Of a DNA stretch of 64,000 bases, positions 44,629 through 52,186 are shown piece after piece. The notes below the pieces were generated by a model that made no database searches, was not told the origin of the DNA, and worked only from the letters and a program-made list of their open reading frames with translations. Origin of the DNA: Kistimonas scapharcae (GTDB taxonomy: Bacteria; Pseudomonadota; Gammaproteobacteria; Pseudomonadales; Endozoicomonadaceae). The position numbers were made by a program, and so were the translations under genes. The stretch is taken from assembly GCF_039540975.1 (NCBI RefSeq), contig NZ_BAABFL010000081.1, positions 46,157 to 110,156 of the forward strand, written 5' to 3'. The first letter of the stretch is position 1. Every line of letters starts with the position of its first letter.

Positions 44629-44907
44629 ATGCTAACAGCTTCAGATTTTGGAGTGGCACCCCGGAGTGGAAGAAAAAATGGTGTGGGTTCTGAGAGCGGC
44701 CATCAGGAGGTCAGTGCGTTGCCTGTGGCAGATCGGGAAGAGTGGTTACTGATCCGTTCTACAGGAGTACTATGCCCACCGCACTGGATTATCCCTGGTC
44801 GTTTTTTTCAGGTGTCAGGTGACGCAGGTTTTCCGGTGCTTATACCGTTTACGGATATGGAACTGAATCGTGATGAAACGACTGACCTTAAGGTTGCAAC
44901 GCCATGA
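44629..44907 (+). CDS. Small protein of unknown function, coupled to the HEPN-like gene
   Basis: A possible 92-residue product with the central stretch EEWLLIRSTGVLCPPHWIIP and GFPVLIPFTDMELN. No family is recognised, and no nucleotidyltransferase (GSxxxxDxD) motif is visible. Its stop overlaps the start of the next gene (ATGA), the typical layout of coupled toxin-antitoxin pairs. Start choice is uncertain; the first third may not be translated. Confidence 0.4.
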   Translation: MLTASDFGVAPRSGRKNGVGSESGHQEVSALPVADREEWLLIRSTGVLCPPHWIIPGRFFQVSGDAGFPVLIPFTDMELNRDETTDLKVATP

Positions 44908-45359
44908 CTAACGACAAACGCCAGTTACTGGAAAAACAGATGCCGCAAATGTGTAAGGCCGTCGATAGTCTGGCATGGTCACTGAAGCGGTGTTTGCCAT
45001 TGCCGATTGCATCACTGGATGCCGCGGGACAAGAAAAAATTGAAGCGCTGACCGTTCGTTTTGTTCGTGTGAGTGACATACTGATCCAGAAAATCTTCCG
45101 GCTGGTGGATGATCTGGAAATGAATCATTCCGGCACCATTCGTGACCGCATTAACCGGATGGAAGAAAAAGGCCTTATCGGTTCTGCCCGCGACTTTATC
45201 GAAATCCGCGAACTCCGCAACGCCATCGCTCAGGCCGGTGACGATGATGCCTCTGGCACACTGTACCGTGACGTGATCCGGCTTTCTCCGCTATTGATCT
45301 GTACACCGGATAACGTTCGACATTACCTGGGCAGCCGTGTTGCATCTGCAGGTATGTAG
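44904..45359 (+). CDS. HEPN/HepT-like helical protein
   Basis: The 151-residue all-helical product resembles the HEPN-type partners of MNT nucleotidyltransferases: an EALTVRFVRVSDILIQKIF helix, then RINRMEEKGLIGSARDF and EIRELRNAIAQAG. HEPN RNases have R-x4-6-H; here the usual final His (RNxIAH) is Gln, so RNase activity is doubtful. The usual MNT gene is not seen; a small unknown gene overlaps the start instead. It lies between a RecD2 helicase and a CRISPR operon, fitting a defence neighbourhood. Confidence 0.6.
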   Translation: MTNDKRQLLEKQMPQMCKAVDSLAWSLKRCLPLPIASLDAAGQEKIEALTVRFVRVSDILIQKIFRLVDDLEMNHSGTIRDRINRMEEKGLIGSARDFIEIRELRNAIAQAGDDDASGTLYRDVIRLSPLLICTPDNVRHYLGSRVASAGM

Positions 45360-45663
45360 TCGTCGTTTTTCGCCCGTTTGTCCCTGGCGGGCACCTTCAG
45401 AAAACGCTGAGAATCCGGTACAATGCGCGATTGCTGCTCAGCAGAGCGTGCCCCGGTAACAACCCCTGCCATCAATACTGCAACTGATTCAAGCGGTTTC
45501 CCGAAGCTGCACCAAAAACATCAGCACTGCACTGATCATGGCCACGTATATTTGATCCACGGCTAACCTCTTCAGCATACGTAGCGGTAAGCCGTTGGCC
45601 ATGCCATGGGTGACATTTTTGCCATGACCCACCCTGTACGATTGAAATTGTTGCGAGACTATC
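45360..45663. other. Intergenic region upstream of the type IV CRISPR-Cas operon
   Basis: No gene and no CRISPR repeat is visible in these 304 bases. A weak promoter candidate is TTCAGA (45396) with TACAAT (45419), 17 bases apart. A GCCCGTT/GCGGGC imperfect inverted repeat lies near 45372-45391. The csf1 leader would be about 240 bases long if this promoter is used. Confidence 0.4.
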
Positions 45664-46458
45664 ATGGATGCGATTGATTTTTTGTGGACGCAGGTCACCC
45701 ATAAAATGGCCGACGAAATGCGCCTTGAGACAGTCGCTGCCGGTAAAGTGGTCACCTGCTATTGCTGTGGCAGGGCCTCTGGCCGGTGGAGCACGCCGCT
45801 GTTTGAAATGAGGGTGGATAGTTACACCAAACTGGATGTGGCCATCTGCGCGCCCTGTAATGCGCTGTTTCATGGTAGCTATAAGTATCTGGGTATAGAA
45901 AAGGGAACCATTGCGAAGCCGGCGACCCCCGGAAAGCTGGGAATGCTGGTTGGCTGTGGCATGATCGTCACGCAGAAGCAGTCGATACTGTTGACCAACC
46001 CCGGTTGGCATAGCCGGTTAAGCGCTGCATCTGAGCCGATTTTCCAGACCGTTCAGGAGAGCGGTAAATCCGCCATGGAGTTTGTACTCCGATACACCCG
46101 TGAACTCGATGAAGACGCATTTCCTCTGCTCTATGTGAGTGATTTAGGCAGGAAGAAAACCGAACTGGTTGAGAATCTGCAGCTGACATATCATTGGGAT
46201 GAGCTGTACGCCTGTACGGCCAACCAGACCCATCGTATCAATCTTATTCTGCTTGATCAGATCCGGGCGCTGTCCACAACGGACAAAACCGCCTGTAAGA
46301 AGCTTGTAAAGCTTGTCAGGGGATCATGCCTGGGGCATATACCACCCAATGCACCTGAAATTACGGCATTTCTGACCTCCCATCCCGAGGCGCTGGACAT
46401 CGCCAGAAAACTGCCCTGTGATCCGCACGAGAAGCTGCACCTTTTGAGTATTGCATAA
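45664..46458 (+). CDS. csf1: Type IV CRISPR-Cas Csf1 (large-subunit-like, zinc-finger)
   Basis: The 264-residue product has the Csf1 layout: a small zinc finger with C32-x2-C35 and C62-x2-C65 (TCYCCGRASG and ICAPCNALFHG), followed by an alpha/beta region and a helical C-terminus. Csf1 is the Cas8-like subunit of the type IV effector complex and is thought to sit near the crRNA 5' end. The stop TAA shares an A with the ATG of the following cas6 gene. Assignment rests on the cysteine pattern, size and operon company rather than strong sequence identity. Confidence 0.8.
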   Translation: MDAIDFLWTQVTHKMADEMRLETVAAGKVVTCYCCGRASGRWSTPLFEMRVDSYTKLDVAICAPCNALFHGSYKYLGIEKGTIAKPATPGKLGMLVGCGMIVTQKQSILLTNPGWHSRLSAASEPIFQTVQESGKSAMEFVLRYTRELDEDAFPLLYVSDLGRKKTELVENLQLTYHWDELYACTANQTHRINLILLDQIRALSTTDKTACKKLVKLVRGSCLGHIPPNAPEITAFLTSHPEALDIARKLPCDPHEKLHLLSIA

Positions 46459-47039
46459 TGGTCTTTGAGTTTGTTTACCGATCGCCACACGCCCCCGCCG
46501 ATGTCTACACGCTTCACCAGGAAGTCATGGATATCGTGTTTGCAGGTGGTGACGCCTTGAATAAAGAAGAGACGCGTCCGTTGTGGCGCGCCATAAAAAG
46601 TGATTCGGGGTCCATTGTCCTGGTAAGAACATCCGTTCCACCTCTGGGGGAGGTCGAGTACAGAGAGCATTGTGCAGAATTCAGTGTGGGCGCTATGCGT
46701 CGATTTAACTGTCGGTTAAATCTGTCAAGGCGTCTGCGACAGGGGCAAGCCGGTCATGACAAACCGTCCGGGACAAGAGAAATTGCACTGACCGTGAAGG
46801 AAGACATTGATGAATGGTTGAGGTTGCTCCTGGACCATAACGGCATGGCATTGCAGAACGCGGCGATAGTCTCCAGGGGCCGTCTTAAAGTGACACCGCA
46901 CCACTACATCAACACGGCCGATCTTGTTTTCAACGTACGCATCACGGATGCGGAGCGTGCACGGGTCGCTTACAACCGTGGCCTGGGCCGAAAAAAAGCC
47001 TTTGGCATGGGGTTGTTGCTCAGTGGTGATCTGTCGTGA
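46458..47039 (+). CDS. cas6e: Cas6e-like crRNA-processing endonuclease
   Basis: The 193-residue RAMP protein aligns with Cas6e: Y17-T-L-H20-Q near the N-terminus matches the catalytic histidine position of the E. coli enzyme, FNCRLNLSRR fits the central strand, and NRGLGRKKAFGMGLL is the C-terminal glycine-rich loop. Cas6 cuts pre-crRNA at the base of the repeat stem. Type IV-A loci are known to carry different Cas6 versions; here the type I-E-like one replaces Csf5. The start overlaps csf1 by one base and its stop overlaps csf4 (GTGA). Confidence 0.82.
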   Translation: MVFEFVYRSPHAPADVYTLHQEVMDIVFAGGDALNKEETRPLWRAIKSDSGSIVLVRTSVPPLGEVEYREHCAEFSVGAMRRFNCRLNLSRRLRQGQAGHDKPSGTREIALTVKEDIDEWLRLLLDHNGMALQNAAIVSRGRLKVTPHHYINTADLVFNVRITDAERARVAYNRGLGRKKAFGMGLLLSGDLS

Positions 47040-49108
47040 ATGGCATGTCTGACCTCGCCCATGCTGTCGATCAGGTATTCCGCGCTGGCGGAATCCTTGT
47101 CCGTGATTTCAGCATGGACTACCGGGAGCAGCAGCACCGGTATGCCATGAGCGTGGCGGAGTGGCTGGATGGCAAGACCGTGGCTGTCAGCATGCTGGAA
47201 GGTGAGACGGGAATAGGAAAAAGCCTCGCTTATCTCCTGCCCGTAGCCATACACATCGCCATGAAACCGGGGAAATGCCGGTGCCTGATATCGACCTATA
47301 CGGTGCATTTGATGCATCAGCTCAAATCAGATGCAAACGTGATTAACCGGGTGCTTGATGCCCTTGATCTCAGGCCGGTGACGATTGTCACCCGGCTGGG
47401 GCGGTCGCAGTACGTGTCTGCAGGCAGGGTGCTCTCTCTGGCTGAACGGACTGCGGATGCCAGGTGCAAAGAGCGGTTGTTGGGTTGGTATGACCTGGTG
47501 ACCAGGCGATATGGCGAGCATGTCTACACAAAATACGGGACAGGCCCGGAAAGCCTGTCGGCTATTGAATCCCTGGAGTCGTCCGTCTCACTGACAGAGC
47601 ATTGCAGTCGCGAGGATGCCCGCTGGTATCTCTCTGACTGTGAGGCTGCCACCAAAGCTGACATCGTATTGACCTCGCACACGGTAACGATGTTGTTTGC
47701 CAGGGGGGTGAGTATTTTCGGTTCGGACGCTTCAATGCCCTTCACCCATGTTGTCGCCGATGAAGCGGATCGCATTGCCGATGCGGCAGAGAGCATTTTC
47801 AGATTGCGCAGCTCACCAACAAGAATCGCGCGCATCATCACAGAGATTGGCAATACGCAAAACTGGAAAAAAGCGGATATCAAGGCGGCTTGCCAGGCGC
47901 TCACCGAGCTGCAGGTTGTTCTCGATGAACTCGGCCTGCTTTACCATGAAAAAACCTGCGTACTGACAAAGGAGTTGCCCCTCAATGCCGGCGCGAGGTT
48001 CCACGCCGTTGCCGAGATGGCACGGGTTCGCCTTAAACCATTGGCCAAATCCATCTCTGCGGATAATGAGGTTCAATATGAAAAACTCACCGCCATTATC
48101 GGGTTGTACAAGTCCATAAAGAAAACGCTTGGCGATAAATCACGCGCCAGCTGTATTGCGTGGTCACCCGTTCACCGCAAGGGGAGCATTGCCACAGACA
48201 ACCCGTTTGCCGCGTTAAACTTCAGCACTTATCTCAGGGGGATTGGTGATTATCAGCCGCCGGTGTCCGTACTGTTGACCAGTGGCACCCTGGCCGTTTC
48301 CGGCAAACATGGCAGGGAGCGGTTTACTCCCATTCGATCGACCCTGGGCATCAAAGACCCGGATGTGAAATTTGTGGGTCAATTCGCCCCCGGGGACTAT
48401 GGCAGAATTGCCTTTGTGCTTGCCGGTGCTGTAGCCAAGCCTTTTTATGCGTGCCGTGATGGTGAGGATGCCCCCTACAATCCGGACTGGCTGGGTTACA
48501 CCGCAAGAATGCTGGCGGCATGCACCGACCAGGGCGCCACGCTCTGCCTGTGTCCCTCCTTTCTGGAAGTGGAGGAGCTGCGGTCTTTGCTTGAGCACCG
48601 CCATGATATTGGCTTTCATCAGGCGGGAACGCGGCTCGATGTATTGATCAGGCAGCTCCAGGCCGGTGATATCCGGTCGATTGTCACGCCGTCCGCCTGG
48701 GAGGGGGTCAGTATACGGGGGCCGGGAGGTGCTCAGCTGCTGAAAAATATCATGGTCACCCGAATCCCTGTGCAACCGCCCAGCGCTGTCATGGAAAGTA
48801 CGTTCATTGCCGGTTACCTGGAACAGGGTCGCAGTCGGCAAATGGCGATCAGGGTGCTCTACAGCCGGGTGAGGGAACGTGCCCTCAGAAAATTCAAGCA
48901 AGGGTTGATCGGTCGGGGCATCAGGGATTCCGGGGATTGCATAACGGCGTATTGTGCCGATCCCCGGATCGGTCCCGGCAGACAACATAATCTCACGGGG
49001 GTGATACCTGAGCGCTTCATGCACAGCTTTACCCATGCAGCGTATTTTGAGAGCGAGGCATGCAGCCCGCCGCCACGGCGTGTTCAGGAGATAGTCGCAT
49101 GGCTTTAA
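47036..49108 (+). CDS. csf4: Type IV-A CRISPR-associated DinG-family helicase Csf4
   Basis: The 690-residue SF2 XPD/DinG-type helicase has Walker A EGETGIGKS (55-63), a DEAD box ADEADRI (241-247), AWEGVSIRGPGG (motif V region) and QGLIGRGIRDSGD (motif VI). Between Walker A and DEAD, where DinG keeps four iron-sulphur cysteines, I see C144, C190 and C202 at non-canonical spacing, so the cluster may be missing, as reported for CRISPR-associated DinG. Csf4 is required for interference by type IV-A systems. Start is GTG at 47036 (ATG at 47045 possible). csf3 begins within its last codons. Confidence 0.88.
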   Translation: MNGMSDLAHAVDQVFRAGGILVRDFSMDYREQQHRYAMSVAEWLDGKTVAVSMLEGETGIGKSLAYLLPVAIHIAMKPGKCRCLISTYTVHLMHQLKSDANVINRVLDALDLRPVTIVTRLGRSQYVSAGRVLSLAERTADARCKERLLGWYDLVTRRYGEHVYTKYGTGPESLSAIESLESSVSLTEHCSREDARWYLSDCEAATKADIVLTSHTVTMLFARGVSIFGSDASMPFTHVVADEADRIADAAESIFRLRSSPTRIARIITEIGNTQNWKKADIKAACQALTELQVVLDELGLLYHEKTCVLTKELPLNAGARFHAVAEMARVRLKPLAKSISADNEVQYEKLTAIIGLYKSIKKTLGDKSRASCIAWSPVHRKGSIATDNPFAALNFSTYLRGIGDYQPPVSVLLTSGTLAVSGKHGRERFTPIRSTLGIKDPDVKFVGQFAPGDYGRIAFVLAGAVAKPFYACRDGEDAPYNPDWLGYTARMLAACTDQGATLCLCPSFLEVEELRSLLEHRHDIGFHQAGTRLDVLIRQLQAGDIRSIVTPSAWEGVSIRGPGGAQLLKNIMVTRIPVQPPSAVMESTFIAGYLEQGRSRQMAIRVLYSRVRERALRKFKQGLIGRGIRDSGDCITAYCADPRIGPGRQHNLTGVIPERFMHSFTHAAYFESEACSPPPRRVQEIVAWL

Positions 49109-49833
49109 CCCCCTTTGAACTGGTGTTTGAAACCGGTTCACCCGTCACCTTGCGGCGACATGCCCTGCACCTGGATGGGCTGTTGTCCGCCCTATGTTTC
49201 AGGCATACCGGTTGTCCTGAAAAAGCGCTTGGGATGCTTAAGGAACTGCTGCTCTGGAACGAACATGGTTTTTACCATGCCAGCGCCATGGCGTTTGGTG
49301 TGACACCTGAACAGACCATCACGGCGCAGACACGGCACTCTGTTGGTCGAATGCGGCATGGGACGTTATTGCATGAAAGCCTGCTGGCACCCATAAAAAT
49401 CAACAGGCATGGTGAAAACGTATACCGGAAGGTGAACATCAATGGCGGGCCTGAGCGAAACCGCCTGAACAGGTGGAATGCCTGCCATGCTCCATACCTC
49501 GTGTTCCATGGTGTCGGGGATGTCGATCATATCGGGGCGCTGACCGCATTTTATTGCTCCCGGGTTGGTGTTAACAGCAACGCCGGAAGCGGAACGGTGC
49601 AGGGTGTCTATGCCAGGGCCATTGATGATGATCTTTCGTGCATTGATGGCGGAGGGGGCGTTGCCAGGAACCTGCCGGTCTCATGGTTTAACGATAATGG
49701 CATCAATATACCGGTTGCCCGTACACGGTATTTGCCGGTCACCGCCCCGTACTGGAGCAACCATAATGCCTGCAAGGCCGTCGAGGCGGTTCCTGTCGAA
49801 AAAATCCGGCGTGTCATTTTTTCAGATCGTTAA
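49099..49833 (+). CDS. csf3: Type IV CRISPR-Cas Csf3 (Cas5-like)
   Basis: The 244-residue product starts MALTPFELVFETGSPVTLRR and continues with LHLDGLLSALCF, the Csf3/Cas5 opening. A glycine-rich segment YCSRVGVNSNAGSGTVQGV near residues 150-170 is the RAMP G-loop. Csf3 caps the 5' handle of the crRNA in the effector complex. The ATG overlaps the csf4 stop by ten bases. The gap to csf2 is 22 bases. Confidence 0.82.
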   Translation: MALTPFELVFETGSPVTLRRHALHLDGLLSALCFRHTGCPEKALGMLKELLLWNEHGFYHASAMAFGVTPEQTITAQTRHSVGRMRHGTLLHESLLAPIKINRHGENVYRKVNINGGPERNRLNRWNACHAPYLVFHGVGDVDHIGALTAFYCSRVGVNSNAGSGTVQGVYARAIDDDLSCIDGGGGVARNLPVSWFNDNGINIPVARTRYLPVTAPYWSNHNACKAVEAVPVEKIRRVIFSDR

Positions 49834-49855
49834 TCTTTCGGATTGAAGTCGTTTT

Positions 49856-50974
49856 ATGCTTAATCTCAACAACAGGCGTCGTGCCATCTATTTCCGGGGC
49901 TACACAACAGCGGTCTCGGCGCTGGCCGTCAACAGGCCGGAAGACAATTTTGCCAGCACGACAGGCTCAAAGGATCTTCAGCGCCTTCCCCGGCTTGGTC
50001 CCAAGACTGACCGGTCACCGGTTTTTTTCCCGGGTACACAACTCCGGCACCTGATCAGGGAAGCGCTGCTTGTCGGTGCATGCAGGGCGTCGGGCGGGAA
50101 GCTGCCGTTACAGGACCACTTCATGCTGATGCAGGGGGTGCCTATCGGGGAGCTGGCCAAAGAGTTATCGTCATTTTCCATGGATGGCGTGGTTGAGCGG
50201 GAGGATGGCTTACGCGCCAAAAATCCCATTATCGGTCTCGGCGGGTTCTGGAAATTCAGCGGCACGTTGGGCGTGAATGACTGGATTCCGGAATCGCAGG
50301 ACGAGCCCTGCTACTACATCCACAAAAAAATGCGTGCAATGCCCTTTAAGCGCAATGAGGAATTGGTCCGCCTCGTTGCGGACAATGATATCGAAAAACT
50401 GAAACGCATCATGTCAGAAGATATGGATATTGCGCGGAAGGCCCGTGATATCGACACCCAGATCAAGGACCTGAAAAAAGCCTATGCGACGGCATCCAGC
50501 GCAGAAAAGAAAAACATCGGTGAACAGATCAGTGATCTTGAAGCCACTAAAGCGCATATAAAAAACAGTAAAGAAGGCGCGACAGAAACCCTTGAGCGCC
50601 CGGTTGAAGGGTATGAGGCGATTGTGCCCAGCACTCGTATGCGCAGTGGGATTGACATTGCCCGTGCTAACGAAATGGATCTGGGCTTTGTGCTTTATGC
50701 CCTGAGGCATATCAGCTTGCATCCCTATGTGGGTGGTCATTACGCTGACGGCAAGGGGGAGTTTGCACTCGACTGGACGGTGAGGACGTGGGGAGATGAT
50801 CTGATGGAGCCTGTTACGTTGGGCACCGTGAAAGTATCGCTGCTTGATTTCAGTATCACTGACCATCCCGGTAGCACGGTGCTGTCCGATGCCTTGCGTC
50901 GGGCAGAGGATGCGTTCGCCAACCCCCAAAAACACGGGCTTGATTTCAGCGTGTTCAATCCCTCTGCGCGTTAG
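49856..50974 (+). CDS. csf2: Type IV CRISPR-Cas Csf2 (Cas7-like backbone)
   Basis: The 372-residue product is Cas7-like: an N-terminal RAMP strand (RRAIYFRGYTTAVSALAVNR), FFPGTQLRHLIREALLVGAC, and a conserved C-terminal GGHYADGKGEFALDW. Csf2 forms the filament that holds the crRNA. A highly charged helical segment at about 168-240 (KLKRIMSEDMDIARK to KAHIKNSKEG) looks like a coiled-coil insertion; its presence in other Csf2 proteins should be compared. This is the last gene of the csf operon. Confidence 0.85.
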   Translation: MLNLNNRRRAIYFRGYTTAVSALAVNRPEDNFASTTGSKDLQRLPRLGPKTDRSPVFFPGTQLRHLIREALLVGACRASGGKLPLQDHFMLMQGVPIGELAKELSSFSMDGVVEREDGLRAKNPIIGLGGFWKFSGTLGVNDWIPESQDEPCYYIHKKMRAMPFKRNEELVRLVADNDIEKLKRIMSEDMDIARKARDIDTQIKDLKKAYATASSAEKKNIGEQISDLEATKAHIKNSKEGATETLERPVEGYEAIVPSTRMRSGIDIARANEMDLGFVLYALRHISLHPYVGGHYADGKGEFALDWTVRTWGDDLMEPVTLGTVKVSLLDFSITDHPGSTVLSDALRRAEDAFANPQKHGLDFSVFNPSAR

Positions 50975-51023
50975 AACCGTCGCCGGCAATCGTCCTGTGG
51001 GTGGTGAGCCGTATCGTGAAGGC

Positions 51024-51063
51024 GGCCTTGAATCACACATTATGCAGGTTGTGATTCAAGGCC
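51024..51063 (+). other. Perfect 14-bp inverted repeat after csf2
   Basis: GGCCTTGAATCACA and TGTGATTCAAGGCC are separated by 12 bases. The hairpin lies 50 bases after csf2 and lacks a T-run, so it could be a Rho-assisted transcript end, an RNA-stabilising hairpin or a binding site. A second, small hairpin CCCCG/CGGGG follows at 51071-51085. Confidence 0.8.
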
Positions 51064-51306
51064 ACTGAACCCCCGGAAAGCGGGGAATATGTCAACAAAG
51101 ACAATAAAAACGCGAGCGTAAAACGATAACCCCAGAAGGTGTCAAACCCAGGGAATAAAAGGCATCTGCAGTATGATCAGGCCCTGCCGTGCATTGTTGA
51201 TGCGTATTGGCAGGAGCTTTCAGCCTGCGACACATTACCATAGTTTTTCGGGCCGGGACATCCTGTCAGGGCATGCAGGCACGATCCCCGTATTCACCCT
51301 TCAAAT

Positions 51307-51339
51307 AAAAACGCCCACGTCTGGAGGGTGGGCGTTTTC
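51307..51339. terminator. Terminator of the exported Ala/Pro-rich protein gene (bidirectional)
   Basis: AAAACGCCCAC and GTGGGCGTTTT form an 11-bp stem. On the minus strand it lies 23 bases after the stop of the gene at 51362-51874; on the plus strand it also has a T-run. The rest of 50975-51361 contains the post-csf2 hairpins and no recognised gene. Confidence 0.85.
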
Positions 51340-51361
51340 TGCTGTTGTTGCCTGTTGCTGA

Positions 51362-51874
51362 TCAGTTCGGGCTGACCACCGGTGGCTTGTCAGGCGTGGA
51401 AGGACGGGCAGGCGGGGGCGGCGGTGGAGTCGGTGCCGTTTCCTGTACCTGGGCTTCCTGTGTCTGGTTCTGGGTCTGGTTGTCAACGACCTGCTGGGCA
51501 GCGTCATTGGCGGCCTGATTTACCGCGTCCTGTGCGTCAGGGTTGTCCTGCAGCTGGGCGATGGCGGCGCTGGTGATGGCGGTCTGTTGGGCAGGCGCCT
51601 GGCTCACGGCTACCTGGACGATGGCGGCAGCCTGGTCCGGGTAGGCCTTGACGGCTTCTCCCACCAGGGCGGACAGCAGGGCAGGGTTGTCTTTCAGCTG
51701 GGCGGCAGCGTCAGCGATCAGTGCCTCTATGGAGACGGTTTGATCCACGGTGGCCTTGGCAAGCGCATCGGCCGGTGACATGGTGGCCATGTCCGCGGCG
51801 AGATCCGCCTGCGCGACACCCGCCATTGCTGCTGAAAGCGCACAGGCTGCGGCAACAAGTTTCAATGGTTTCAT
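51362..51874 (-). CDS. Exported Ala/Gln-rich protein with proline-rich tail, exopolysaccharide locus
   Basis: The 170-residue product starts MKPLKLVAAACALSAAMAGV with a Sec signal peptide cleaved after AQA. The mature part is helical and Ala/Gln/Asn-rich (ALVGEAVKAYPDQAAAIVQV and similar), with repeating DNP-type turns, and ends in a polyproline tail TPPPPPPARPSTPDKPPVV. It has no known family in my reading. It diverges from the outer-membrane barrel gene and probably belongs to the exopolysaccharide locus. The ATG at 51874 is favoured over an upstream start because of the signal peptide. Confidence 0.7.
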   Translation of the reverse strand: MKPLKLVAAACALSAAMAGVAQADLAADMATMSPADALAKATVDQTVSIEALIADAAAQLKDNPALLSALVGEAVKAYPDQAAAIVQVAVSQAPAQQTAITSAAIAQLQDNPDAQDAVNQAANDAAQQVVDNQTQNQTQEAQVQETAPTPPPPPPARPSTPDKPPVVSPN

Positions 51875-52077
51875 CTGGGTTCCTTTGGGTTCTTCAGACA
51901 GCCTGCCAGCCTGCATAAATACAAGACACTGGTTTTCCGGCTACTCCTGACGTTCCATACACTTACATTGATTAAAGGCTGACCAGCGGACGGCCTTAAA
52001 CCAATTTCTTATAAATGCACAGTAAGCGGTGGAAATTATATTGACCGTATCTATATAATACAACGCACTTTTATACC

Positions 52078-52104
52078 GGTGCCGTCAACTTATACGACGG
52101 CACC
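52078..52104. promoter_or_regulatory. Inverted repeat upstream of the exopolysaccharide barrel gene
   Basis: GGTGCCGTC and GACGGCACC form a perfect 9-bp inverted repeat with a nine-base spacer, about 80 bases before the barrel gene. A TATAAT hexamer lies at 52054. It sits where a regulator of the exopolysaccharide operon could bind. Otherwise the gap 51875-52186 shows nothing recognisable. Confidence 0.5.
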
Positions 52105-52186
52105 AGTAAAACAGCTGTCGTTTTTCTGGCCGGTATAACCTTCACAACCGTCACACAACACTGCAACCCAAGGCGTAGAACGTTTA

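Noticed and set aside
49099..49833. Csf3 and Csf2 assignments swapped
   Set aside because: The 244-residue protein has the small Cas5-like opening and G-loop, while the 372-residue one has the Cas7-like FFPGTQLRHLIREAL; size and motifs fit the order given.
52041..52059. Promoter TTGACC/TATAAT before the barrel gene
   Set aside because: The two hexamers are only seven bases apart, too close for sigma-70; TATAAT alone is not enough.
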